Shown piece by piece: positions 1 through 8,532 of a DNA stretch of 64,000 nt. Under the pieces are notes generated by a model. It was not told the DNA's origin and did not search any database. It saw only the letters and a program-made list of their open reading frames with translations. Origin of the DNA: UBA4782 sp034429195 (GTDB lineage: Bacteria > Chloroflexota > Anaerolineae > Anaerolineales > Anaerolineaceae); the NCBI GenBank assembly GCA_034429195.1, contig DAOUGQ010000018.1, positions 310,001-374,000 of the forward strand, given 5' to 3'. Each line of letters starts with the position of its first letter. The stretch's first letter is position 1. A program made the translations under genes and the position numbers.

Positions 1-251
1 TTCAAAAAGACGTTATAGAACGATTTCAAGGCGTTTTTGGGAAAGAAGAAACGAAAAATTTTATTTCATCTTATGAACAGAAATTAACTTTGGATTTATG
101 GAAAGCGAATGAATTTGTTCTTCGCAAAGCTGGTGTTGAAAATATCGAAATTTCTGGCATTTGTACTGCATGTGACTTGACCCGTTGGTATTCTCATCGC
201 GCAGAAAATGGTTTAACCGGAAGGTTTGGAGCCGTTATAGGGTTAAAATAA
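1..251 (+). CDS. pgeF: Peptidoglycan editing factor PgeF, C-terminal end (partial)
   Basis: The reading frame is open from the window edge (first full codon at base 3) to the TAA at 249-251 and gives about 82 residues. The end matches the C-terminus of the PgeF/YfiH laccase-domain family: a GICTACDL stretch, then WYSHRAENGLTGRFGAVIG, corresponding to the family's GxCT and YSHRR..GxTGRFG signatures with metal-binding Cys and His. Family members were named polyphenol oxidases and are now known to remove wrongly inserted residues from peptidoglycan precursors, with purine nucleoside phosphorylase activity in some. The next gene is yggS, a neighbour often seen with pgeF. The N-terminal two thirds lie outside the window. 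Confidence 0.9.
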   Translation, partial: QKDVIERFQGVFGKEETKNFISSYEQKLTLDLWKANEFVLRKAGVENIEISGICTACDLTRWYSHRAENGLTGRFGAVIGLK

Positions 252-260
252 ACAATTGTT

Positions 261-1007
261 ATGAATAATCACATCGCTGAAGAAATCAAGAATAGATGGT
301 TGGCAGTACAAGATAGTATTGAACAGTCAGCCGTTCGTGCACATAGAAAACCGCATGACATCAAAGTCATTGTTGTAACGAAATTCCAACCTATTGAGAG
401 AGTTGAAGCAGCAATTCAATGTGGGATTCGTGATTTTGGTGAGAATTATCCAGAAATGGCAATAGAAAAAATAGAACATTTCAGCAACATTTCTCATATT
501 CGCTGGCATATGATAGGTCATTTGCAAAGCCGAAAAGCTTCAATAGTTGCAAAAGAATTTTCAATGTTTCATGCACTTGATAGCTTGAAAATCGCCCAAA
601 AATTAGATAATGCACTTTCCATTTATGACAAAGTTATGCCTGTGTTGCTTGAAATAAATGTCAGTGGCGAAGAAAGCAAATTTGGATGGAAGGTTGATGA
701 TAATTCCTGCTCCAAGTGGATGGAAATAGTGGCAAAAATAAGTCAATTGCCACACCTCAGAATCAACGGATTAATGACCATGCCACCCTTTTTCGACGAT
801 CCGGAATTATCACGACCTTATTTTATAAAACTGTATGAATTATTCGTTAAACTGCGCTGTCAATTTCCAGCACTACCTCTTGATCATTTATCCATGGGCA
901 CCAGCCAGGATTTTAGAGTTGCAATCGAAGAAGGCGCAACTATGGTGAGAATTGGTACAGCGATCATGGGATCGCGAAACATATCGCAACGAATAGAACA
1001 GGTATAA
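261..1007 (+). CDS. YggS/PLPBP family pyridoxal phosphate homeostasis protein
   Basis: A 248-residue protein of the alanine-racemase-like TIM-barrel family without racemase activity, which binds pyridoxal 5'-phosphate (PLP) and buffers its free pool. Visible signatures are VVTKFQ with the PLP lysine near residue 41, HMIGHLQSRK near 82-91, and MGTSQDFRVAIEEGATMVRI near the C-terminus, where family members hold the PLP phosphate. The length is normal for the family. It begins 9 bases after the preceding pgeF stop and is followed at 8 bases by yggT, the classical bacterial yggS-yggT order. No clear Shine-Dalgarno sequence precedes the ATG, so translation may be coupled to pgeF. Confidence 0.93.
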   Translation: MNNHIAEEIKNRWLAVQDSIEQSAVRAHRKPHDIKVIVVTKFQPIERVEAAIQCGIRDFGENYPEMAIEKIEHFSNISHIRWHMIGHLQSRKASIVAKEFSMFHALDSLKIAQKLDNALSIYDKVMPVLLEINVSGEESKFGWKVDDNSCSKWMEIVAKISQLPHLRINGLMTMPPFFDDPELSRPYFIKLYELFVKLRCQFPALPLDHLSMGTSQDFRVAIEEGATMVRIGTAIMGSRNISQRIEQV

Positions 1008-1014
1008 TCAAAGA

Positions 1015-1275
1015 ATGAGCTATTTAATCCAACTAATTCATCTCATCGCACGTGTATTGATCTTTATTGTGATCATTCAGGCAATACTTTCTTTTTTCAT
1101 GTCGCCATTTCATCCAATCAGACGTACATTGGATAAAATAGTTGATCCATTACTGGCACCTATTCGAAGGATTGTTCCGCCATTAGGAAATATTGACTTT
1201 AGTCCATTGGTTCTTGTGATCCTGGTACAGGTGCTTGACTCGCTATTGACTTATCTGTTATCTGCTATTGGATAA
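1015..1275 (+). CDS. YggT family integral membrane protein
   Basis: An 86-residue protein with two hydrophobic segments (about residues 3-28 and 60-84) separated by a conserved polar turn with PFHPIRR and VDPLLAPIRRIVPPLG. This is the single-repeat version of the YggT family, whose role is unclear but which often sits next to cell-division or PLP-homeostasis genes. It lies between yggS and a DUF167 gene, the usual conserved order. A TATAAT hexamer at 1003-1008, inside the end of yggS, lies six bases upstream of the ATG. It has no good -35 partner, so I do not call it a promoter. Confidence 0.9.
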   Translation: MSYLIQLIHLIARVLIFIVIIQAILSFFMSPFHPIRRTLDKIVDPLLAPIRRIVPPLGNIDFSPLVLVILVQVLDSLLTYLLSAIG

Positions 1276-1276
1276 A

Positions 1277-1606
1277 ATGATACAGAAAAGAAAATCCGCC
1301 AGGTTTCATGAAGCAAAAGTTGGTGCTGCTTTGGCTATAAGAGTAGTCCCCAACGCTCCGAAAACTCAGATTGTTACTATTATGGAGGATGGCACTATAA
1401 AGGTAAAAGTTGCTGCACCTCCATTTGAGGGGAAAGCAAATATCGTATTAAAAAAATACCTGGCAGATGTATTATTAGTTTCAGAATCGCAAATTGAAAT
1501 TATTTCGGGGGCGAAGGGACATAATAAGCTGGTTTCTATTGTTGGTATCTCTCCAATGGAAGTTGAAAAACGTATTCATGCTGTTTTGCTTCCTGAAAAA
1601 AGTTGA
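1277..1606 (+). CDS. DUF167 (YggU) family protein
   Basis: About 109 residues. The family core is clear: AIRVVPNAPKTQIV, then KVKVAAPPFEGKANIVLKKY and SGAKGHNKLVSI, matching the RVxPxA..., APPxxGKAN and SGxxxxxK motifs of DUF167 (function unknown, small alpha/beta fold). I place the start at the ATG at 1277, one base after the TAA of yggT. An in-frame TTG at 1268 would add three residues and overlap yggT, but ATG is preferred. It is the last gene of the pgeF-yggS-yggT-DUF167 run and converges with the minus-strand NTPase gene, with only two bases between the stops. Confidence 0.9.
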   Translation: MIQKRKSARFHEAKVGAALAIRVVPNAPKTQIVTIMEDGTIKVKVAAPPFEGKANIVLKKYLADVLLVSESQIEIISGAKGHNKLVSIVGISPMEVEKRIHAVLLPEKS

Positions 1607-1608
1607 CC

Positions 1609-4080
1609 TTAAATTTTCTTTCCACGAAGATACTTGATTACCAATATATATAGAGCATAATCCCGCAATAAAGATTCATTACTCCTTACGAGCCCTTTCA
1701 TTAGTTGAATAATGTCAGGCTCATCTTTAATCATTAGATACTGTAGTGCCTGTAAAGCATAATGCAAGTTTGGTGAAAGTGATGCTTGGATAAGTAATTC
1801 CATTGGGTAACTGCCAGAAGGAATACCTCTTCCTTGCTGGCTGGCAAACTCGATCAACCAGGCAGCTTCAGAAGGTGGGATGGGGCGTCGGGGAATGTAT
1901 ATTTGCGGGTTATTTTGGTATTCCAAAGCCTGGGTGGCAGCATTCTTTACCATCCATTCACTATCCTGAACAGCGGTCTCTTCTAGAAGGTTTTTACTCC
2001 ATTCTTTGCGGACATGAGAAAGCCCAAAAACAGCAGAACGGCGGATCATCAAATCTTCAACCTGCATTGCTTCTTTCAACACATTCATTCCAGATGTTGA
2101 GCAGTTGGTAAGGGCTTCTGCTGCAGCAAAACGGTCCTTTTCATTTCCTCCAATCAGAAGGTCCATGAGTATTTCAAGTGCTTGTTGCTGGTTTGATGTG
2201 CTTAAAACGAATATGGCAATCTGTTTTACTGTTAGCGAAGTGTCTTTCATGCTTGATTGAACAAGCTGAAGCACTGGTAGAGAATTGGTGTATGGTATTA
2301 ATCCTATAAGTGCCAATTTTCGAGTATCTTCAAAAGAAGATTTTAATAAATACTGGAAAAACTTGAGCGATAGAGTTTCATCCGCATACCAGAACGCTGG
2401 AATGATTCGATATCGCAAACCAAATGGGATATCGTTATTGGAAATCAGATTAGATAGATATTGAAAATAGCGATTCTTCCAATCCGAAGAGTTGGAGGGC
2501 AGATTCATTAATTTACAAATACTAAAAGGAATTACCGTGAATGAACTGGTATTCCTGACAATAGCTTCGAACCATTCTTGTGTTTGCTTGCGAATTGCAG
2601 AAAGTCCAAGTGCAATAGACCGAGTTTCCCATTGAGGGAATATATTGGGATCTTTTAAAGCGTTATCGTTAATCTGGAAGGATGCCAAAAATGCAAGAAC
2701 CAATGGGTGCGAGAAACGATATTCCAATTTTTTATTCTGGCGAACAAAGCCATTTACAATCAATTGCTCCATATACTCAGAACTATTTTGTGGAAGAAGA
2801 GAAGCTGATTGCCCATCAGGATAATTTTTTTCTTGTGGGTTTGTATTTTTCCCTTTTAGTTTCTGCGCTCCTGGAAATGTGGCAGCTAATTCACTTGCGG
2901 TGATAGATAAATTACCTGAAGTTAGCTTAGAATGACACAAAGTTGCCCATTTATCCAGGTTAAAACATCCAGCGGTAATACGGTTGAGATATGCAAGCAA
3001 TAACTCGGGCAGCGTCTCTCCACTTAAGTCACTGCTGTAGTTGCCCCAGGTCTGTAAAGTCCACTCCAGCGGAGTCTGGAATGATGGATGGGCAATCCAG
3101 CGTTCGATATGCTCGGAATTGATTAGTTTTTCATTCTGTATTAGCTCTTGATGCTGCAGACGGCTTCGATTCCATACCATAGACCATTTTGACAACCATT
3201 CATGGTAGTTCTCTTCTTTCCAGGCAGACAATCCCATCAAGCTGAAACCACCCTCTGGAAGGTAAGCCATATTTACTGGTGAAAGGGTAACTACAACCTG
3301 GAGGTGTGGAAAAGCCTTACACAATCCCAAAAGCCAAACGGCAATTTGCGCATAGTTATCAAGAGAGAGTTCATCCAATCCATCAAGGAGAATAATTGCA
3401 ATATTTTTCTGTATAGCGCTTAATATCATTGACTTGAGGAATTTTTCGCTTAAAGACGGGTATTCATTCCCTATTGCTTGTATTAATACATCTTCTGGTG
3501 CATTGGCAGAATTACCAATAATGATATTAGATGCATGAAAATAGAGAGGAATTGATTGTGAATCTTTCCCAACGGAGATTTCTTCTTTTGCAAGCCGGCT
3601 GGCAAGAGAAGCAAGAGCGACTGATTTACCAGATCCTGAAGGAGCTACAATCGCCAGCCTTTTAACACGAGAAATTATTGAATATACCGAGATTGTAGGG
3701 TAAGGTAACCTTGCTGATAGTTGCGGAACATCTGGACAATATGGAAAAAGTTGAATTGTGAAAGGAAGTTGCTCGATTGATATATCTGCCGGAATTGGAT
3801 AGGGCGAACCAATCAGTGAAGGTTCAATGAGAATTTCATCCAAAGGGCAAAGTGCACTTAACAGGTGTTCAGATTGTGCTTTTTGCAACACGAGGTTCCG
3901 AAATTCTAGCGCATTTTCATGCTTTTTCTCGTGTTTTTCTCTGACTGGTTGTGAAGAGCGTACAACCTTCTTCGATTTTTGGTTGTAAATGATCTGAGTT
4001 AACAAAATGGTGATCAGAACCCCTGCGACAAAACCCAGAAGAGTAGAAAGAGGATCGAAGTTGAGGAATGATGGCGGCAT
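1609..4080 (-). CDS. Membrane-anchored NACHT-type NTPase with C-terminal HEAT repeats
   Basis: 823 residues. One N-terminal membrane segment (about residues 11-31, LLGFVAGVLITILLTQII) is followed by a charged linker. A P-loop domain follows, with Walker A APSGSGKS near residue 148 and Walker B IIILLDGLDEL near 233; the D-G-x-D-E form is typical of NACHT/STAND ATPases. The C-terminal third (about 560-820) is built of short helical repeats rich in A and L that read as HEAT repeats. STAND proteins act as switches in signalling, regulation or defence. No effector domain can be recognised here, so I do not assign an immune role. It starts 3 bases after the zinc-ribbon gene and is probably cotranscribed with it. 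Confidence 0.72.
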   Translation of the reverse strand: MPPSFLNFDPLSTLLGFVAGVLITILLTQIIYNQKSKKVVRSSQPVREKHEKKHENALEFRNLVLQKAQSEHLLSALCPLDEILIEPSLIGSPYPIPADISIEQLPFTIQLFPYCPDVPQLSARLPYPTISVYSIISRVKRLAIVAPSGSGKSVALASLASRLAKEEISVGKDSQSIPLYFHASNIIIGNSANAPEDVLIQAIGNEYPSLSEKFLKSMILSAIQKNIAIILLDGLDELSLDNYAQIAVWLLGLCKAFPHLQVVVTLSPVNMAYLPEGGFSLMGLSAWKEENYHEWLSKWSMVWNRSRLQHQELIQNEKLINSEHIERWIAHPSFQTPLEWTLQTWGNYSSDLSGETLPELLLAYLNRITAGCFNLDKWATLCHSKLTSGNLSITASELAATFPGAQKLKGKNTNPQEKNYPDGQSASLLPQNSSEYMEQLIVNGFVRQNKKLEYRFSHPLVLAFLASFQINDNALKDPNIFPQWETRSIALGLSAIRKQTQEWFEAIVRNTSSFTVIPFSICKLMNLPSNSSDWKNRYFQYLSNLISNNDIPFGLRYRIIPAFWYADETLSLKFFQYLLKSSFEDTRKLALIGLIPYTNSLPVLQLVQSSMKDTSLTVKQIAIFVLSTSNQQQALEILMDLLIGGNEKDRFAAAEALTNCSTSGMNVLKEAMQVEDLMIRRSAVFGLSHVRKEWSKNLLEETAVQDSEWMVKNAATQALEYQNNPQIYIPRRPIPPSEAAWLIEFASQQGRGIPSGSYPMELLIQASLSPNLHYALQALQYLMIKDEPDIIQLMKGLVRSNESLLRDYALYILVIKYLRGKKI

Positions 4081-4083
4081 TAG

Positions 4084-4785
4084 TTATTCTGCGTAGATAA
4101 TTCTTCCACAGGTATCACAGAAAACAAGTTGATTGGATGATCGTGCAGCCTGTTTTTCTGCTGGGCGCACAGGGGCTCCACAACCTTCGCATGAATCATC
4201 AATAATTGCAACAACTGCCCTACCGTTTTTCGCCTTTCGAATACTTTCATATTTTTGTAAAGCATCTGGAACTATAGAAGCGGTGGTTGCAGGTCGTTCT
4301 TTATTTAACCGGTCAAGCTTTTTCTGAAGCGTATCCTGCTCACCCTTAAGTAAAGAAAGTTCACTTGCTTTGTTATCTTTTACTTTCTGCAGGTGATCTT
4401 CGGCCTGTTTCGCTTGTGCTTCACAGGTTTCAAGGGTCATCATCTGCTCCAATTGTAAATCTTCTGCTATGGAGAGCCTTTTCTTCAGAGATGCGATTTC
4501 AGTTTGAAGGTCTTGTAATTCTTTTGGATTATGAATTTTCCCACCATAGAGTGATTGTTCACTGGTTGCGATTTTAATTCGGATTTCTTTAACTACTTCT
4601 TCTTGTTGCTTCAATCCTTGCTCTGCCTGATGTGTCTGTCTCTTTGATTCATCAAGATGTTGCCTGGCTTCCTCAATTTCTCGATTAGAGGCAATTAATT
4701 GTGTTATGTTGATCAACCGAACCTCTATTCGATCAATCTCATTATCTAATTGCTGTAGTTTGTACAAGTGGGGAGCCTGATTCAT
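4084..4785 (-). CDS. Coiled-coil protein with C-terminal C4 zinc ribbon (DUF164/CT398-like)
   Basis: 233 residues. Residues about 8-170 are a long charged heptad-like coiled coil. The C-terminus is a zinc ribbon with CEGCG and, after 20 residues, CDTCGRIIY, giving a C-x2-C...C-x2-C set. This is the architecture of the COG1579 family, which folds as a coiled-coil hairpin carrying a zinc ribbon and has been linked to nucleic-acid and export-related interactions in other bacteria. The function here is unknown. The ATG lies only six bases downstream of a TATAAT box, so the mRNA is probably leaderless. The next gene in the same direction is the NACHT/HEAT NTPase. Confidence 0.88.
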   Translation of the reverse strand: MNQAPHLYKLQQLDNEIDRIEVRLINITQLIASNREIEEARQHLDESKRQTHQAEQGLKQQEEVVKEIRIKIATSEQSLYGGKIHNPKELQDLQTEIASLKKRLSIAEDLQLEQMMTLETCEAQAKQAEDHLQKVKDNKASELSLLKGEQDTLQKKLDRLNKERPATTASIVPDALQKYESIRKAKNGRAVVAIIDDSCEGCGAPVRPAEKQAARSSNQLVFCDTCGRIIYAE

Positions 4786-4791
4786 ATCTTG

Positions 4792-4820
4792 ATTATAGAG
4801 TCAGGTTGTTATCCTGACAA
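4792..4820 (-). promoter_or_regulatory. Sigma70-like promoter with inverted-repeat operator
   Basis: Read on the minus strand there is TTGTCA (4815-4820), a 17-base spacer and TATAAT (4792-4797): 5/6 and 6/6 to consensus at optimal spacing. The start point would fall at about 4785, which is the A of the ATG of the zinc-ribbon gene, so the message should be leaderless. An inverted repeat (GTCAGG at 4800-4805, CCTGAC at 4813-4818) lies over the spacer and overlaps the -35 box, where a repressor would block RNA polymerase. Promoter and repeat are read directly; regulation is inferred. Confidence 0.7.
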
Positions 4821-4868
4821 GTTTCAAATTATCCAAATCTGGTCTAAAATATGTAACTGGATTTGTAT

Positions 4869-6398
4869 ATGGGAAAAAACCAATTCATTCTGATCTGTGC
4901 ATTTCTCATCATAATTTGTCTCCCTATGATAGCTGGCTATGCATGGGAGGGAAATAACACCAACTATAATGGATTGCTCATTGCACCGATTGATGGTAAT
5001 TCCTATTTGGCAAAAATGGTAGAAGGTCAGAGGGGAGAATGGAAATTTACTCTGCCTTATACCAGTGAAAAAGGAAAAGGTGCATATATATTTCTGTATT
5101 ACCTCTTCCTGGGTCATGTGAGCCGTTGGTTTCATTTACCAATCGTCTTGGTTTTTCAAATCGCCCGCGTCATTGGAGCATTGTGTCTGGCTTCTGCAGT
5201 TGGTTTATGGATAAGGCGAACCATTCAGGATCAAAGGATCCAATTTTTCACTATGATCCTGATCTTGTTTGGGTCAGGTATGGGATGGCTACTTCTTCCT
5301 TTCAAAGTAATTCCAACGGATCTATGGGTTTCAGAGGCATATCCTTTCCTCTCTTCCCTGGCAAATCCACATTTCCCTCTTGGTATAGCCTTCATTCTAT
5401 GGATCATCTATTTGTACACGCTGCCAGAAACCTGGGCGAGGATAACTTATCTATTTGACTTGACTTTATTATTATCACTGGTGATGCCTTTTGGAGTAGT
5501 TATCGTTTGCATGATCGTTCTTTTGATTGAAGTGGCAAATGGTATTAAGAAACAAAAGGTACAGATCATAAAGCTTGCAATAACCACTATCGGTGGTGGG
5601 GCTTATTTACTTTACCAATACTTCACCATCCTTTCTGATCCCATGTTGTCTCAATGGAATAATCAAAACATTACTGCTGCACCTCCAGTATGGGATGTTG
5701 TCATTTCTTTTAGCCCAGCTCTTCTTTTGGCAGTCTATGGAATAGGAAAATTTCGAAAAGATCAAGAATTTATTAGCCAATACCTCCCATTCGTAATCTG
5801 GATCATTGGTGGAGCGGTTTTATTGTATCTGCCATTCAACCTTCAACGCAGATTTTTAGTAGGTTATTTTGTGCCAGTTGGATTAATGTCGGGAATTCTT
5901 CTCGAAAAATTTCGAAAAAGTAGCAACGCTGATAAGTTAAAAAAGCTTCCGGTAGTAGTGTTGGCATTATCTTTGATCACTAATATCATTTTCTTGACTG
6001 GCATTTTGGGAACATTGAAAAAAAATGATCCTTTGTATTATCAATCGAATGATGAAATAGCTACCCTCCAGTGGCTTAATGAAAATGCACGTAGTCAGAG
6101 TGTAATACTGGCTTCTCCGCAATTTGCGAATCTAATTCCTGCAAAGACCAATATGCGGGTGGTTTACGGGCATCCTTTTGAGACTATTGGAGCGGAGAAC
6201 CAAATAAATAAAATAGAATCCTATTACAAGGGCAAAATGTCAGTAATTGACATTCAGCAATGGTTTAATGATCAGAACGTAAGTTATGTAATTATTGGTC
6301 CATGGGAAAAAATGTTGGGAAATGATTTGAATTCAACAAACTTATCTCTGGTGAAGCAGCAAGGTGATATCCAAATTTATATGGTAACCAATGAATAG
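4869..6398 (+). CDS. Polytopic membrane protein, unit A of a duplicated pair (GT-C-like)
   Basis: About 509 residues with roughly ten hydrophobic segments and a soluble C-terminal tail. After the first membrane segment comes a loop with IDGNSYLAKM; loops of this type with acidic residues are typical of GT-C lipid-linked sugar transferases, but I cannot name the substrate. The tail holds YVIIGPWEKMLGN. The same landmarks (EDGNSYIAKM, YIILGPEERSLGN) occur in the protein at 8529-10121, so the two are paralogues. I choose the ATG at 4869 over an in-frame TTG two codons upstream. The last 8 bases overlap the next gene, so translation is probably coupled. Likely role: surface glycan assembly, by inference from the YfhO-like partner. 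Confidence 0.7.
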   Translation: MGKNQFILICAFLIIICLPMIAGYAWEGNNTNYNGLLIAPIDGNSYLAKMVEGQRGEWKFTLPYTSEKGKGAYIFLYYLFLGHVSRWFHLPIVLVFQIARVIGALCLASAVGLWIRRTIQDQRIQFFTMILILFGSGMGWLLLPFKVIPTDLWVSEAYPFLSSLANPHFPLGIAFILWIIYLYTLPETWARITYLFDLTLLLSLVMPFGVVIVCMIVLLIEVANGIKKQKVQIIKLAITTIGGGAYLLYQYFTILSDPMLSQWNNQNITAAPPVWDVVISFSPALLLAVYGIGKFRKDQEFISQYLPFVIWIIGGAVLLYLPFNLQRRFLVGYFVPVGLMSGILLEKFRKSSNADKLKKLPVVVLALSLITNIIFLTGILGTLKKNDPLYYQSNDEIATLQWLNENARSQSVILASPQFANLIPAKTNMRVVYGHPFETIGAENQINKIESYYKGKMSVIDIQQWFNDQNVSYVIIGPWEKMLGNDLNSTNLSLVKQQGDIQIYMVTNE

Positions 6399-8532
6399 AT
6401 ACTGGTATATCTACCTGGTCATTTTCCTTGTTTTATGCTGGTTTCTGATTGCAGGAATCAATAAATTTCCCTATCCGGCTACTGGTGAATACTCAGATTA
6501 CACTATCAGTCATTACCCCAACCTCATCTATACTAAAAATTCTATAACTACCTGGCATCAGATTCCTCTTTGGTCACCTATGATCATGTCAGGTTATCCC
6601 TTCATGGCAGATCCTCTTTCTTCACTTTGGTATCCATTTTATTGGATAGCGATTGCTTTGCCTGCACCATGGGGGTTGAACATCTTGACAATCCTTCATC
6701 TGGTAGCAGGTGCATTTGGTATGATGTGTCTATTACGAGAAAAAGGGATATCGGAAATACCGGCTTTTGCAGGTGCGGTGGTTTTTCTTTTGATGCCGAA
6801 ATTAATTGCACATCTTGGCGCAGGTCATATTACATTGGTATGGGCGGTAACATTAACCCCCTGGTTGCTTTTTATTGAAGAACTTGAAAAGAAGAAATCT
6901 GGTTTTTGTAAAAAGTATTTTCTACCTGGATTAATAAGTGGTCTAGTCATTCTGGCTGATGTTCGATGGGCAGCTTTTTGTTGGATTTTCTGGTGGTGTT
7001 ATGGACTTTTTAAAAAGAATACAGGGGGTAATTTAGCAAATTGGATAATTACATTTTCGCAAAAGCTCGTAACGAAAATAATCCAAAGCCTGATTGGGTT
7101 GTTATTTGCTAGTCCATTATTACTCCCATTATTCCAATTCATTCAACTCAGTACACGCCGGTTGATGAATACAGCTGATGCGCTTACTTTATCTCTTCCT
7201 CCGGGAAACCTGTTTGGTATGGTCTTTCCAAATCTATGGGGTTCTGCTGAATGGATCACCTATTTTGGAGCTTTACCAATTCTGTTGATGATCACTGGAT
7301 GTACCTCAAAGCCAATTTGGAGAAAAAACAGATTCTGGGTGATCATCTTTTTTGCCAGCATTTTTGTTTCATTGGGTTCAAATCTTCCAGGACTGCAAGC
7401 GCTTGCATCCATTCCCGGATTTGACCTGTTAAGAGTTCCTCCAAGAGCTCTTTTCCTGGCAGGTATCAGTCTTTCAGTGATCACTGCAAATGGGCTACAA
7501 GAATTTCAGAATTTGGGTGATGTGAAGGTTAATAGGATTACGCGATTGATCCTTGTGGGGTTTATTTTACTGGTTCTAATGTTAGCGATTGTTTTTCGAG
7601 CAAGTTCGGATTCTAGACAACCAGGATTTTTATGGGGTGGATTTGTATTTGTTTTGGTAGGAAGCATTTTATTTTTGGTATCCTACAATAAAATTGAAAA
7701 ATCTTCTCTCTACATTCTTGTGATAATTCTTGTAGCAGACTTGAGTTTTGTGAGCGTTCATGCGATCCGGTTAGAAAAGCAAGAAAAAGTATTTGCTAAA
7801 TCGGCTGAGGTTATTTCAATAATTGGAAAAGGAATATTACCGAATTCAAGGATCTACTCGCCTTCGTATAGTATTCCTCAAGAAATTGCTATAAAAGAAG
7901 GGTTGCAGCTCGCTGATGGTGTGAATCCAATGCAATTAGAAAATTATGTTAAGTATATGGCTGTTGCTTCTGGAATTTTTTGGAGCAATTATAGTGTTAC
8001 TATTCCTGCTTTTTTGACAGGTGCTCCTGAAATTGATAACAAAGATGCAGTACCAGACGCTGAAATGCTTGGAATACTGAATGTACAAATGATCCTTTCA
8101 GCATTTCCTATTCAAGCTGATGGGTTGGTTTTATATGAAAAAACATCCAATGCGTATATTTATGAAAATACGCAATACCGTCCTCGGTCGTGGATTCAAA
8201 AAGGTTCAGTTATCAAGGTGGGTGAAGCTTATGAAGAGGCAATTATTACTCAATATTCACCCAATCGTATTCAGATTGATGTAATCGGTCCGGGTGTGTT
8301 GGTACTTGCAGATCCAAATTATCCGGGTTGGGTTGCCAGAGTTGATGGTAGAAAAACACCCATTCTGGAAATCAATGGACTTTTGCGAGGAATATCTCTT
8401 CCTGAAGGTAAGCATACCGTTGATTTTTCTTTTCAGCCTATCCTTCTTTATATCGGTTTGATTTTACACGGATGTATTTTGATGGTTGTAATCATTTTTG
8501 GTTTTTTTCGCCGAAAAAGGAATGATCCATGA
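6391..8532 (+). CDS. YfhO-like membrane protein, unit B of the duplicated pair
   Basis: 713 residues with about twelve membrane segments and a C-terminal beta-rich domain outside the membrane. The N-terminal loop (SDYTISHYPNL, then IPLWSPMIMSGYPFMADP) and the C-terminal block NYPGWVARVDG...LRGISLPEGKHTVDFSF are landmarks of the YfhO family. In Firmicutes, YfhO-type GT-C proteins move sugars from undecaprenyl phosphate onto teichoic acids outside the cell. Here the acceptor is unknown. The gene overlaps unit A by 8 bases and unit A' by 4 (ATGA), so all four genes form one translational relay. Confidence 0.78.
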   Translation: MNRYWYIYLVIFLVLCWFLIAGINKFPYPATGEYSDYTISHYPNLIYTKNSITTWHQIPLWSPMIMSGYPFMADPLSSLWYPFYWIAIALPAPWGLNILTILHLVAGAFGMMCLLREKGISEIPAFAGAVVFLLMPKLIAHLGAGHITLVWAVTLTPWLLFIEELEKKKSGFCKKYFLPGLISGLVILADVRWAAFCWIFWWCYGLFKKNTGGNLANWIITFSQKLVTKIIQSLIGLLFASPLLLPLFQFIQLSTRRLMNTADALTLSLPPGNLFGMVFPNLWGSAEWITYFGALPILLMITGCTSKPIWRKNRFWVIIFFASIFVSLGSNLPGLQALASIPGFDLLRVPPRALFLAGISLSVITANGLQEFQNLGDVKVNRITRLILVGFILLVLMLAIVFRASSDSRQPGFLWGGFVFVLVGSILFLVSYNKIEKSSLYILVIILVADLSFVSVHAIRLEKQEKVFAKSAEVISIIGKGILPNSRIYSPSYSIPQEIAIKEGLQLADGVNPMQLENYVKYMAVASGIFWSNYSVTIPAFLTGAPEIDNKDAVPDAEMLGILNVQMILSAFPIQADGLVLYEKTSNAYIYENTQYRPRSWIQKGSVIKVGEAYEEAIITQYSPNRIQIDVIGPGVLVLADPNYPGWVARVDGRKTPILEINGLLRGISLPEGKHTVDFSFQPILLYIGLILHGCILMVVIIFGFFRRKRNDP

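Noticed and set aside
1609..4080. Calling the NACHT/HEAT protein an anti-phage Avs-type defence protein
   Set aside because: No effector nuclease or protease domain is visible and neighbours are not defence genes.
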